This document shows, one piece after another, positions 35,146 to 46,479 of a stretch of DNA of 64,000 bases. The number at the start of each line of letters is the position of its first letter. Positions within the stretch are counted from its first letter, which is position 1. The stretch covers positions 7,626,001 to 7,690,000 of the forward strand of contig CP053156.1 in NCBI GenBank assembly GCA_014607495.2, read 5' to 3'. The notes beneath the pieces are model-generated. The model had not been told where the DNA came from. It made no database searches and was given only the letters and a program-made list of their open reading frames with translations. Both the position numbers and the translations under genes were made by a program. The DNA is from Carposina sasakii (lineage: Eukaryota; Arthropoda; Insecta; Lepidoptera; Carposinidae).

Positions 35146-37217
35146 CTTATACAGTAAAATACCTTCTGTTCTATGCTCCACCTCATCTGTTACCATCAAA
35201 CTGTCAATCGGAGAGCTAAAATATGAAATGAGTTTAAAAATATCAAAAAGTTTTAGTAGCCAAAAGTGAAAACAAGTGAGCAAAAACAACAAAATTATAG
35301 CAGGTAGGTAGGTTCTCACTCACTTTTCTTCAAACATTACAGGTGGTATTAGTTCGGTATAAACTTTGAGGGGCGACTCCAGGACTTTTTGTTCGGCACA
35401 ATTTGTTTGAATTCTATAAACAAAATATTGTAGAAGGAACTGCTGCCGAAGATGCACCGTAGTAAGTAAAGATGGGTCGGATTAGGTAAAAATCGTACCT
35501 GTTCGACCTAATACATACTAATATTTATGCAATATGGCCGTTCCATTACTGTGATCCATTACGTATTAGATAAATACGTAGAATCTTTATTCGATGAATA
35601 TTTAGTATCGGTTTCGGTGAATGATCCATTATCTAATAAATACCTACGTAGAAAGAATAGTTGTGGAAATAGAAAATATCGTGATAATAGCGAAATGCAT
35701 TTTTTATATTAGGTTAAATTTTTAATATTTAGTTAAATTGTTTTTAGTTTGTGTCACATATTTTGTTTAAATAAAGGATTTTAATTTTGTAAAAAAAAAT
35801 GAAAAAAAGTCTTGTCTGTACCCGGATACGAACCAGGAATATCTGATTTTCGACTCCGCCGATGTAACCGCTGGGCTATTATAAACTTGATAGAGACGGT
35901 GAAAATTATCTTCATATTCTAATGATATTGTAGTATTTTTGCTAAATAATAAAATTGAAACTTATAGTCTATGCCTTACGGTTGATTTCTCATAATAAGA
36001 TGATATTTTATGCGATACCTAATACCTAATGTCGTCTTGTATCTGAATGCTGGGCCGTAAAGAAGAAGGATAAAAATCAATTCCATGTAAGCAAGATGAG
36101 AATGTTGAGAGATGGATGTGTGGAGTTACAAGAATGGATAAAATAAGAAATGTGATATAAGAGAAGTTTGAAAGTTGCGCCGATCACAGACAAGTTATGA
36201 AGTAACCGTCTGTCTTGGTACGGGCATGTAAAGCTATATTATGAGTCTATGATGTAAAGCGACGGGATGAAAGGCTATTTTACAGAGAGCTTTGTGCATG
36301 AGTGTGGATGGATATAAAGAAGAGGTAGACCAAAGAAATGTTGGATGGACTGTGTGAGGGAGGATATGCGTGTACTGGGAGTGAGCCATGAGATGACGGA
36401 TAATAGGGATGAATGGAAGAAAAGTACATATTGTGCCGACCCCAAATAAATGGGAACAAGGGCAGGAAGATGATGATGACCTAATCACGTTGTATTAGGT
36501 ACTGACTAGTATTGAAAAAAATACCTAATCCACATACCTATTCCAATATTTATGCCTCACCTGTAGTAGTAAGTAAGTTCCTTAGGTGGGTGAAAGATAT
36601 TGTACCTACATATAGTCCTAAATTATATTAAAATTTGTGTATGTGCTTCATGTGTAAAGCAGTGCGCTTATAGAATACTTCTCATGCTGTGTGTGTGATT
36701 TCGGAACTAATTTCTTTTGTAGACTTTTACATAGATAAACAAAGCAACTAGCGCCATCGTTCAAAGGAATTCTACCAATTTATAAAGGTGAAAGTTTGTA
36801 TGTGTGTGAGTGTGTATGTTTGTTATTTCATCACGCAAAATCCTGAAATGTATGGAACAGCTGATTTTTTTCACTATATATCGGAGTTGGCCCCATAGTG
36901 AAAGTTGTTTCTTTTTACTTTCCTAGTTTCGTGTCAAAGGCAAATCACTAATTTCGGAAAGACCTTATATTAGCTTAGGTACGTATCAGAATAACACATT
37001 ATACTTTTTATCCCGGGTAAATATTTTATCCCGTAATTTCGACATTTTGTTTTTTCTGCTGTCCATTATAAAATGCATTCTCAGCACTAAACTTTACATA
37101 CTTACTAATTATGATTATAGCTACTTACACCTTTGATTCTCTCCCCTTTTTAGAAAATTCTCTCCAACGTTGAGCCATCTTCCTTTTGGAAACATATTTT
37201 TTAGTTTTATTTCCCAT
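35146..37217 (-). CDS. candidate three-exon start of an unidentified gene
   Basis: Exon 1 (37217-37129) begins MGNKTKKYVSKRKMAQRW, a very basic start, and ends at GT|GTAAGT. Exon 2 (35413-35324) follows TTTATAG and reads CAEQKVLESPLKVYTELIPP; it ends AA|GTGAGT. Exon 3 (35215-35146) follows TTTTAG, reads SPIDSLMVTDEVEHRTEGIL and ends AAG|GTAAAT. The three join in one frame (249 nt, 83 codons) with all phases agreeing. The protein matches no family I know, has no signal peptide and looks nuclear or nucleic-acid-binding at its N-terminus. The remainder should lie toward or inside the gap. It could be a cellular gene, a transposon-derived gene or, less likely, chance. Both this frame and the first visible sphingomyelinase exon are phase 0, but the lack of a signal peptide argues against one gene. 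Confidence 0.38.
35812..35886 (-). repeat. tRNA-like SINE head
   Basis: On the minus strand it shows ATAGCCCAGCGGTTACATC (box A-like) and CCTGGTTCGTATCCGGGTAC (box B-like). The acceptor stem does not pair and no clear SINE body follows, so it is a SINE or decayed tRNA rather than a working tRNA gene. Confidence 0.5.
36075..36480 (+). pseudogene. 3' end of a non-LTR retrotransposon (reverse transcriptase C-terminus, decayed)
   Basis: Across several frames it shows the familiar retrotransposon C-terminal pattern: LSWYGHV, RGRPKK, WMDCVREDM and DEWKK. It then ends ATTGTGCCGACCCCAAATAA...GGGCAGGAAGATGATGATGA. Frames are broken in many places, so it is dead. The 3' tail with a short GAT repeat is shared with the SINEs at 24701 and 48857. 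Confidence 0.72.
36780..37066 (+). repeat. degenerate Helitron-like or LINE-tail repeat
   Basis: GTGAAAGTTTGTATGTGTGT at the left and TTATCCCGTAATTTCGACAT, TTTTTTCTGCTGTCC at the right match, in part, the Helitron-like elements at 43410-43620 and 55788-56042. Confidence 0.5.
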
Positions 37218-37764
37218 TAGTCCGAACTCAATCGAGTAATACCTACACCACAAGATAATAAAAAATGCCACTGCCGTGGGCGAAAGCGACATAGACCCTA
37301 CGTCGTCGGCGCACAGCGCGGTACTGAGCGTCAGCGGGCACGAAGTTACTATTTAACGCTTTTCAGTAAGCATTAGAGTAGAATATCGCTTGCACGCTAA
37401 ACAACTGATTGAGCTCAGAAGTAAAGGGCGTAAGTCTCAAAAAGATTTTTATTAATTGTGTGTTCAATTATGATTGTTTTTTAATTTTGGCTTTACAAAA
37501 GTTTACTATCATTATTATCTTGATATCCGAATTTATTTTAAACGCCTACCTCATGTAATAGCCGAAATAAAAGTAAAAATGACTAAAAAACATGTCGATT
37601 TCAAAAAACAAAACTATCGAGCGAAAATCATTAAATCATGTTTTTGGCTTTACATGACATAGTTAAGGGTACTAAGAATATAGTGTAATAGTCTCACATT
37701 AAACAAACATGCACCCGTTTCAGCATATTTCATCAAAAAGATGCTAAATAAGGTCTGCCTCCTC

Positions 37765-38019
37765 TTAACGCAATACTCGTAGTACCCAAAATAATGATTT
37801 TTTGAATTGTTGTCTGTTTGTCGGTTTGTCTGTGCGTTTGTGCACGCTAATCTCAGAAACGGCTGAACCGATTTCGATGCAGTTTTCGGGAATATATTGT
37901 GACAGGTCCCACTTAACATATAGGCTAGTTTTATCCCGGGAAAATGTTTTTATCCCGGATAATTTCGACATTTTGTTTTTTTTGTAGTCCACGCGGACGG
38001 AGTCGCGTACGTCCACTAG
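37765..38019 (+). mobile_element. Helitron-like element, 5'-truncated
   Basis: AATACTCGTAGTACCCAAAA, AATCTCAGAAACGGCTGAAC and ATTTCGATGCAGTTTTCGGG, ending ...CGTCCACTAG with T following. Same family as 46139-46477. Confidence 0.75.
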
Positions 38020-38150
38020 TATTTAATATAGCTATATTTAATTTTATTTATTTTCTTTATTAGGAAAACCAATAGTATTTACATTTCATAATAATTACAG
38101 GTAAATTTAAGTTATAATTAGGCCAAGAATAGGTTTTCACAATATTTCTG

Positions 38151-38342
38151 TGTTAAAGTGGTACGTTTAGAAACAGGGGCAAAGACAGCTTCTCACCTGT
38201 AGTGAATGAGCCTGTCTCGAGCGCATACGTCACTAGATGGCACGACAGTCGGTGTCAGGCAGGTGCGGACGTGCGGGTGTTGTGTGCGTTGACGAGCCAG
38301 GTATTAGAGCGGAATACTGCGACTACATGTGGCGACGAGGAT
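38151..38342 (+). mobile_element. possible solo or 5' LTR with primer-binding-like site
   Basis: A 177-bp segment, TGTTAAAGTGG...GCGACTACA (38151-38327), starts TG and ends CA and is GC-richer than its surroundings. It is followed at once by TGTGGCGACGAGGATTA, which resembles the primer-binding site of insect Ty3/gypsy elements. No second LTR or gag/pol was found in the window. Confidence 0.42.
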
Positions 38343-38399
38343 TAAAGTAAGTACCTACCTACACACGGTAATCAATGGAAACGAAAAAACACAATAACC

Positions 38400-39360
38400 T
38401 AAATAGTTAATCCTACAGCACCCTGAAATGGAATAAATGTTGAGCGTACTTTACCTGGGAAAAAGGGAGGGGGAAAAGGTTAAAACTTACAGATTACATA
38501 TATATAGGAAAACACAAAGGTTTTTTAATTAGTTATTAGGAATTTGTTCCATAGCAACATCCATTATTTACTTTTCTGTCGATAATATGCTTGCGAAGAT
38601 TTGAAACGGTAATGACTTAAACTGAATTTGTTTATTACCTTTAGTTTTTATTCGTTAAGAAGATAAACTTTGACTACCTACAAGTCACTCACTATTATGA
38701 AGTTGGTAGGTAGTAGATTATGCTATCGTAGCTATTTTGAAATTTATTCACCCTCTATAAACTTATGCTCTTGATTTTCGTTAACATCTGTTGCTCTTGT
38801 GCTGTTTATTTCTGTCTAAAGCCAAATGAATTTGAATTTTATCTACTCACTTACACCATACGTAAGGTAAGTATGCTAGAGCGAGATGAGAGATCTTCAG
38901 CACACTATATCTTACATGGTTACTTATGAATCCTGCATGGGATTATCCGAGTCTGCAATAGAAAACGTTAGCTGCATCTCAAGATCGAACAAACTCTGAA
39001 ACGTTCTTTCAGGTGGCCGTAAGCTCTGCAATCGTATCGTTTTCCTATACAAGTAACGAAAAAAAAACTTCAACATTCTTTAATCCACAGGCCAACAGGC
39101 CAAACATAATGCCTAAAAGATACTATCCATAAATCAGGCTTACAATGTAATTAGGGTAGCAACATTGTGTTCAAACTTCGAGCGTTACCGCAGGTAGTCC
39201 TTCAGAAGTTGAGCTTTAAAAACATGAAACCTCTAAATCTGCTTACAGAATTTTAATCGGGCTCGAAGCGCTATCTGGTTGCCTAAAAGGTCGCATTTGA
39301 TTTACCCAAAATCTTGATATAAGATGACACAGTAGGTACACCTCTGTTAAAATAGCTATA
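38400..39360. other. no feature recognised
   Basis: AT-rich single-copy-looking DNA without exons or repeats I can support. Confidence 0.35.
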
Positions 39361-39369
39361 TCTCAGACA

Positions 39370-39535
39370 TACACAACAGCCTGTTGCAGTCTGTAGCTGG
39401 ACGTTGTCTCTCCCAGAGCTCGCCAAAAGGCTAGGAACTGCCATTTATTTGTTTAAAGGCTAGGTACTGACTGATATAGGCGGGTTTTCGCCCTCCGCAA
39501 TAACGCTAGGCAGGCGGGTAGGTGACCACAGACAC
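39370..39535 (+). repeat. degraded 'GCAGTCCACTGCTGGAC' repeat
   Basis: AACAGCCTGTTGCAGTCTGT, AGCTGGACG and, after an insertion, ATAACGCTAGGCAGGCGGGT and AGGTGACC follow the order of the copies at 8862 and 59327. Confidence 0.5.
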
Positions 39536-40846
39536 AAATTACATAAATACTAGACCACAGTATGATTTTCGGACTTTACTGCAAACACGATGACATGCTT
39601 TATTGTTCTGAATGCTTAAATGATTTAAAATATGATTCACAGAAATCGAAATTTTAGAGCTACTGGAAATTTTTCCGTTATATCCGGCCGGTGGACGACC
39701 GTTGGTGGCGCATTATTAATTACCGTCTGCCCAAGCATTTAATATTTCACCTGACTGCAGGATCGTCCGCTCCTGGCCTAATCCCCACTTAATTCCCCAT
39801 ATTTCGTTTTTTTACCGTTTATCCGTAACGGAAGCTCATTTTTAATTTTAATGCGATTAGATCAGTATGCCGGCCCGGCGGGTTTTGGAACTTTTACTGA
39901 ATGTTAATTATGTATCTGGCCACGTATTAGCTTTTTGCATTTTGCCTCTTACGGCCATTTGCAAGGTACCTGCTAGAGATTAATACACATATATAAACTA
40001 CTAAAATCAATACATAATTTATATTTAGAACCTACGATAATATAAACAATTATAATATCCCAAACCGATAAGCAAGAGCAGAAAATAGTAACAGTAAAAC
40101 ATTTTACTGCCATCATTAGTTTATTAATAGATTTTCCATCATAATAAACTTTATCGCTAGTCGTATTCTCTTATTGAGTGGGTTGCTCTGTTACGACTAT
40201 TTGTACAGCCATTATTGTTAAAATTGTGGAAACGAGATATCGTTTTACACTGTTATCTTCCACAATTAAAAAACAATGCCGCTTAAAGAATTCAATGACT
40301 CCATGGTATTCGTGGCCATATCTCATATAGATGGTATCCATATCTACATGAAATTGTTGATTCATTTTGAGCAATAGCATCTTCATGACATGGTCAATAT
40401 TATAAACACGACGTAATATTATTTCAATGCCCAATTTAATATCAAGTATCTAATATACGGCCTTTTTTCATATAACGTGTCATTCCATTTGTGTAAAAAA
40501 GCAAGATGACGTATGCACTGACCCGTGGGTAAAACGATAATTTTATTTACGCATTTGTTGTAGCTTAGTGCTTAGTGAGCCCTAAAATCTCTACCATTTT
40601 CATCGTATCGCTGCGATCATTTCTGAAGATCTGTTTATCTTGAAAAGGTCAGATGCTAGTCAGTAACCTTTTCAAGATAAATAGATCTATGAATCGTTTT
40701 TTAGAAGTAAGAATGTGTGGGTTGTGGTAGTTTCAGATTCAACTTCGACAGTGGAAAGGAAAAACGATAAAGCGCCATTTTTTTAATGGTTTTAATATAC
40801 CAAATGACGCAGTCTTTTTCACTGAGTTGATAGGTCTTTCATCTTC

Positions 40847-41044
40847 TCTATAATATAAAAATGAATCGAAATGTGTTGCTAAGCGTGAATCTCCGTGTAA
40901 CAGCTGAACCGATTTCGCAAATTCTTTTTTACAATAATCCTTGAAGTGGGAGGATTGTTCTTAGGTAGAGAAAAATTTAAAAATTGCCTGGAAAAGTCTT
41001 TGAAAAAGGCATTACACCCGTGCAAAGCCGGGGCGAATCCCTAG
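40847..41044 (+). mobile_element. Helitron-like element, second subfamily
   Basis: TCTATAATATAAAAATGAATCG at the 5' end, ACCGATTTCGCAAATTC in the middle and CACCCGTGCAAAGCCGGGGC...CCCTAG at the 3' end, with A before and T after. Confidence 0.65.
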
Positions 41045-41282
41045 TATGCGATAAAAGTGACGCTTTACCACTGTCGATTTGCATTTTTATATTTGATACA
41101 GTGAATTGCAATACTTAGATACTATATAGGTAGATATATAGATCTGCAGGTTACTTTATTTCTAATTCAATTTTGTACGTACTAAAATAATTGAGGATTT
41201 AATCTGCGACTTTAATCTTGTACGTTAATATTGCAATTGGTTAATATTGGTCGTTAGTATCTGTACTTATATTCCTTTAAAG

Positions 41283-41630
41283 CGGTGTTAGCCCAGTGGT
41301 TAAGACGTGCGCCTTCCAAGCGGGAGGCGTAAGTTCAATCCCTGTCACGGGCCTGTACCAATGAATTTTTTTCATGTATAGATTTTAATGTTGTAAAATT
41401 GTTACTTAGCTCGTGCCTTGGAAAGCACGTAAAACCGTTGGTCCTGCGCCTGATCTCTCTCCGGTCGTGTCGACTTTCCGTCCCATCGGGCTATGAGAGT
41501 GACGGATTAGAGAGTGCACCTGTGTTTGCGCACACACTTGTGCACTATAATATCTCCTGCGTAGATCTCCTGGCTGATCTCCGTAGAGATTGATCGCCTA
41601 GGCCGAAATACGGTCGGAGATCTTACTTAT
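41283..41630 (+). mobile_element. tRNA-derived SINE (second subfamily)
   Basis: Box A (TTAGCCCAGTGGTTAAGACG) and box B (AAGTTCAATCCC) open it, then CACGGGCCTGTACCAATGAA as in the 24701 copy. The 3' body differs: GCCTGATCTCTCTCCGGTCG and CTGATCTCCGTAGAGATTGA, with no LINE-like tail. Confidence 0.75.
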
Positions 41631-41799
41631 ATTCCATATTGTTATTTTAGTATAAGTGGGTACTACATACTATCAATGTAAAAGTTTGTGAGATTGGATG
41701 TTTACATTTTGACACAAAAACTACTAAACGGAACTGAAATAAAATTTGGCAGGACCGTTACAACAATTTCAATACAATTTTATGTTGACATGCACTACA

Positions 41800-42022
41800 G
41801 GATGTAAAGCGAAATTCTATGAAAATAGCCCACTATAATGAACCAACATAAAAAATATCCTCAAAATACCAAGTTTATTTTTCAAGATTGTATGAACATA
41901 GTGTTGTTTAGGAATTCTCTATACTATCTAAAAAAAAATGTGCTATCGAAACTCAAATTTTGGGGATGAGATCTCTATAGTGCGCTATTTTTATAGCATT
42001 TCATTGTTACAGTCTGTATAGG
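41800..42022. mobile_element. MITE related to the 21024 element
   Basis: It starts ACAGGATGTAAAGCGAAATT and ends GTTACAGTCTGTATA. Inner words AAATAGCCCACTATAATG and ATAGTGCGCTATTTTTATAG pair, and CTCAAATTTTGGGGATGAGA is shared with 21165-21190. Confidence 0.6.
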
Positions 42023-42459
42023 TATACGAAGTCACGGCTGTCTGCTATAATGTATAACATATTGGTACAGGTAATGCTTGTATACAGCCATTGATGGATT
42101 CGATGCCTAACGCATTATTAAGCCGTACTACCTAATACCTACCTACAATTGAAATAGTTTACCTATCGATCTAACTGGGGCGCTTTCGAATGCAATATCC
42201 GCTTTAAAACGAGTTTTCAGTCCAAAAAACTATTCGACTAGTGCTGGTAAACTGTTATGCTATGATTGCTGTTTTTTATTGCGAAATTTGATAAGCACTG
42301 TGTGTATGGGAGTAATTGACTTTTATTCTACGCTCGTTGTTGCCTGTGACTCCGCTTGCAAGGAAGTTGGTAAATAAAGTTAGTATATTTATGAAAATAA
42401 CAACACATGAAGCGTTGACATATAGTTAAATAATATACACTTGTACCTCCCGTGTTGAC

Positions 42460-42600
42460 AACATAGTCCAAAATATAAACTGCGGTCACCAACCCGTCTG
42501 CCCAGCGTGGTGACTATGGGCAAATACCCCTCATGGCAGTCTTGTGGCGTGCCCTGGGGGAGGCCTAGTTCAGCAGTGGACTGCAATAGGCTGATGATGA
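42460..42600 (-). repeat. 'GCAGTCCACTGCTGGAC' repeat, inverted copy
   Basis: Reverse complement of the 59327 copy, with GCGTGGTGACTATGGGCAAA and GGGGGAGGCCTAGTTCAGCA, ending in a GATGATGA run. Confidence 0.65.
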
Positions 42601-42914
42601 AGATGATGACTTTACTTATGACAATAAATATATTAATAAAATTATGGAGGTGTTTACTCAGAGGCCGCTACCTACTTATAAATCCGCTCACGCGGTCGAA
42701 AAGTTGTCGTCAGGGCTATAGAATAAATGTAAGGACACCAGGGACAAAATCAACTAAGTATATAAAATAAATACTTAACGGCCAATTTCAATACTAGAGA
42801 TCACGAAGCACCTGAGAATTTTTGATTCCTATGAATTTGCAATAAATCTCTTAAGATTGGTTATTAAATGGGCTGTACGAAGGTTCTGTTATTAATTAAT
42901 ATTATGAGTTTAAT

Positions 42915-43160
42915 CTATACTTATAATATATTATAAAGCTGAAGAGTTTGTTTGTTTGTTTGTTTGATTGAACGCGCTAATCTCCGGAACTACTGGGTCG
43001 AATTAAAAAATTCTTTTTGTGTTGGATAGTCCATTTATCGAGGAAGGCTTTAGGCTATATATCATCACAGTGCGACCAATAGGGACGAAGAATAAGAGGA
43101 AAATGTGGAAAAAACGGGGAAAATTATTCAACTTTGGAGACTTCCGTTGCGTGCGCTGCG
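42915..43160 (+). repeat. dispersed transposon fragment (AAGAGTTTGTTTGTTTG type)
   Basis: GCTGAAGAGTTTGTTTGTTT, GCGCTAATCTCCGGAACTAC and TTATCGAGGAAGGCTTTAGG form an ordered block typical of lepidopteran repeats. No terminus is clear. Confidence 0.5.
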
Positions 43161-43409
43161 TAAACGGTTCAAGTTATCCAAAAAATATGTATGAAAGAAT
43201 AAAATGACGTAGAAATGATATGAAAGAAAAAAATTGAAGGTCTAGACTGCCTGATGCAGAACCCTTAGCAGCCCAGCTAAACTTTGAGAGATATGAAAAT
43301 ACCGTCTTAGGAAAAGTTGCTCAGCATGATAAGCACTTTCTAATAATATAATATAAAATTATTAATAAAGAAAATGGAAAAAATTCTTCACCCGAATGGG
43401 AATCGATAA

Positions 43410-43618
43410 TATATAAACGCGAAAATTTGTGAGTATGGATGGATGTTTGTTACTCTTCCGCGTAAAAACGGTTGGAGCGATTTAAATTAAATTTTGTATG
43501 GAGTTAGCTGACACCCTGGATTTTTGTTTTATTAATTAAACCGGTAAAAAATATTTTCCAGGTGATTTCAACATTTTTATTTTTCTGCAGTCCACGCGGA
43601 CGAAGTCGCGGGCGTCCA
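43410..43618 (+). mobile_element. Helitron-like element
   Basis: ATAAACGCGAAAATTTGTGA starts it and CACGCGGACGAAGTCGCGGG, CGTCCACTA ends it. The last G of CTAG is lost (CTAT), so it is degenerate. Confidence 0.6.
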
Positions 43619-43837
43619 CTATATACATATATTTTAATATACATACAATTTTCTTGCTTGTAGCATACAATTTTATTAAAGCACAGTAAGGACTGGCATG
43701 GTCTAACTAAACAATACCTATGTGTTATTAACAGTTACATATTCTTGGAAGTTAATAATGACGTTCAATAAATGCACAAGAAAAAATGTCGATAAACCAG
43801 GGATTGTTTTATTAGTACCTAGTAAAGCGGACTCATC

Positions 43838-44240
43838 ATCATCATCATCATTTACAGCCCTGAGAAGTCCACTGTTGGACACAGGCCTCCTCCAACAACC
43901 TCCACTCCGACCGGTCGGAAGCCGCCTGCATCCAACCGACGCGTCGCGACGCCCGCGACCTTGGCCAGGTCGTCCGTCCACCTCGCGGGTGGCCTTCCCA
44001 TGCTGCGCTTGCCGATACGTGGTATCCACTCTAGAACTTTCCGACTCCATCGGCCATCAGTTCTTCGAGCTATGTGCCGATTGCCACTTCAGCTTGCTTG
44101 ACCGTTGAGCTATGTCGGTGATCTTTGTACGTCTGCGGATCTCCTCATTTCTGATTCGATCACGCAGAGAGATCCCAAGCATAGCTTTCTCCATCGCTCG
44201 CTGTGCGATCCTGAGCACATAGTTAGAGACCAAAGCGGAC
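43838..44240 (-). pseudogene. non-LTR retrotransposon 3' end (reverse transcriptase C-terminus)
   Basis: On the minus strand the sequence reads across frames as SLRDRIRNEEIRRRTK, DIAQR, SKLKWQ, VDGRPGQGRGRR and similar. This is the C-terminal tail of a lepidopteran endonuclease/reverse transcriptase. It ends in a GATGATGATGATGATGA tract, the short-repeat tail common in RTE-like elements. The frame is interrupted by a stop and shifts. Confidence 0.7.
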
Positions 44241-44726
44241 TATTTGTCAAAAACGTCTCTCAAGCAATATTATTTTTGACCTATTTGACGAATAATACCT
44301 ATGTTAGATCAAACAATTCGCAGTCAGATAGCATATCTACCTGTTAATAATTTTTTTTAAACGAAAAACCGACTTCCTCCCAAAACTCGAGCTTACTAAA
44401 GTAAAATTTTACTAAAGGGCAAATATATATTGCGTTAAGCCGTGTACGAAGTTTAAGAGGCATAATATTGTCAGATTTATATAATTTTTATATATGTTAT
44501 ATAATGTAAAATAGGCCACATGACAAAAGAGAAAAAGGACTAGACTTCGAAACTTTACGTCTGACAATATGATGATTATGAAGATAATGATGACCTCCGA
44601 CCAATTTCGGTCATGGCGACCACTTCTACTCCTAGATATTACTAAGTTGGCGTTCATGCGCTCGGAGATGGCTTACATTTACATAGTCAATCTTCGCCCT
44701 GAACGTCCGCGCACACAGAGGACAGG

Positions 44727-45275
44727 TTAGTGTGCCATTATTGTATTATAGATAATGGCAGCAGGAGGACGAGTCTTAAGTTCATCACGTTTAGCGTCAA
44801 GGTCAGCTTGACGCTGCTCCTCGAACTCGTGTACTTGCTTTATCACCGTCCTGCGCCACTCTGGTCGTTGTGCTGACAAAACTTCCCATTTAGATGGATC
44901 TATATTGCATCTCTTCATATGTCTTTTCTGAACATTTTTGTCTCTGAGGAGTTGCCCGCCGCGTTTCCGCTTGCCCTCCTCCAGTTCAAAAAGAAGATGC
45001 GCTTAGCCAATCTCTCCTCCGCCATACGAGACACATGACCGCACCACCGAAGCTGCCGACGCATTAAGTAGGCCTCAATGCCACTTACTCGTACATTGGC
45101 TCTTCGCAATACTTCGGTATTACGCACTCGGTTGGACCATCTGATTCTCATGATGGATCGGAGGCACTTGAGGTGGAATCGATCCAGAGTGCGTATGTGG
45201 CGACGGTACATGCACCACGCCTCGGAGGAATATAAGAGATTTGGCAGCACAACAGCCATGTACACACTTATTTGA
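44727..45275 (-). pseudogene. non-LTR retrotransposon reverse transcriptase C-terminus (second family)
   Basis: From 45265 the minus strand reads [20 protein letters not shown], then [14 protein letters not shown] and [21 protein letters not shown] frameshift near 44990 follows, after which the other frame continues [32 protein letters not shown] and WRRTVIKQVHEFEE, and ends about 44727. These are hallmarks of the reverse-transcriptase C-terminal region. It is truncated 5' and frameshifted, hence inactive. Confidence 0.85.
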
Positions 45276-45291
45276 GCAACATATAATTACA

Positions 45292-45405
45292 CTCCTTCTT
45301 CCTGCCCTGTTCCCAATCATTGGGGTCGGTGCAATATGTAGGTACTCTTTTTTCATTCATCCCTATTATCCGTCATCTCGTTATTCTCATTTCTACCTCT
45401 TTCTC
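45292..45405 (-). repeat. 3' tail of the 36075-type retrotransposon
   Basis: The reverse complement reads ATTGCACCGACCCCAATGAT and TGGGAACAGGGCAGGAAGAA, after GACGGATAATAGGGATGAAT. It matches 36395-36470. Confidence 0.7.
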
Positions 45406-45477
45406 TATAACCATCTTACTTCGGACACGGCTTAACGCAACATATAATTTCATGACTTAACACAATTATCTTCATCT

Positions 45478-45545
45478 TCATAAGCCTATTGCAGTCCATT
45501 ACTGGACGTAGGCCCCCCTGCCATAGGGGGATTTTGTTACTAAAA
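45478..45545 (+). repeat. 'GCAGTCCACTGCTGGAC' repeat fragment
   Basis: AAGCCTATTGCAGTCCATTA and CTGGACGTAGGCCCCCCTGC, followed by ATAGGGGGATTTTG. Confidence 0.6.
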
Positions 45546-45839
45546 AGTTCCACTATCTGTTTTTCGGCGGCTCCATCATCAGACCCTCGTTTCCTTTATA
45601 TTATGTGTAGCTGACCAAAATTCTCTATAAAAATCTAAAAACGGACTACTCGTGCCTTTTATATTTGAGGATATCCCTAGATTCCTTAGAGATTCCATCA
45701 TCAGATGTTATGTTTATATGTAGGTGACCAAAACGCTCAGTAAAAGTATAAAAACAGACTACATGTGCCTACAATATTCGAGGATTGCCCTCGATTTCTC
45801 CAAGATCCCATCATCAGATCCTGATATGGTGAATATGGG

Positions 45840-46000
45840 ACCAACCTGGAAGTATACCATTACCAACTATAAAAAAAAATTGAAATCGGTTCATAAATGA
45901 CGGAGTTCTGAGGTAACACACATAAAAAAAAAAAAAAAAATAAATAAAAAAAAAAACATACAGACGAATTGATAACCTCTCTTTTTGAAGTCGGTTAATA
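45840..46000 (+). repeat. repeat end 'ACAGACGAATTG...GAAGTCGGTTAA'
   Basis: GAAATCGGTTCATAAATGAC, a 17-A tract and CATACAGACGAATTGATAAC to TTTTTGAAGTCGGTTAA repeat the block at 25590-25700 and 26560-26685. Confidence 0.6.
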
Positions 46001-46138
46001 AAAATATCGAAGAGGAAAAAACAATGACATAACAAGTCATAAATCACTCACTTGTTACAAACATACGAGTAATGGGCTAAGGCAAACAATTGCTCAGGTA
46101 GTAGCTAGGTAGTGTTTTCACAACACAATTATTTTCTA

Positions 46139-46477
46139 CTAGTGGACGCCCGCGACTCCGTCCGCGTGGACTACAGAAAAAACAAAATGTCGAAATTATC
46201 CAGGATAAAAACATTTTCCCGGGATAAAAAGTAGCCTATATGTTAAGTCGGACCTGTCACAATATATTCCTGAAAAGTGCATCGAAATCGGTTCAGCCGT
46301 TTCTGTGATTAGCGTGCACAAACGCACAGACAAACAGACAAACCGACAAACAGACAAAAATTCAAAAAATCATGGTTTTGGGTTCTATTGCGTTGATAAA
46401 GGTCTCCTATAATATTTTTTCTCATATATCTTCCATGTACATACAGCGATCCGTTACATTTTTATTATATGTATAGA
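46139..46477 (-). mobile_element. full-length Helitron-like element (reference copy)
   Basis: On the minus strand it starts TCTATACATATAATAAAAAT and ends GGGCGTCCACTAG, between A and T; 339 bp. It carries the near-terminal hairpin CGCGGACGGAGTCGCGGGCG and the CAGAAACGGCTGAACCGATT block. No helicase is encoded, so any movement depends on another Helitron. Confidence 0.82.
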
Positions 46478-46479
46478 TA

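Noticed and set aside
35812..35886. Functional tRNA gene on the minus strand
   Set aside because: Box A and B are visible but the acceptor stem does not pair; better explained as a SINE head.
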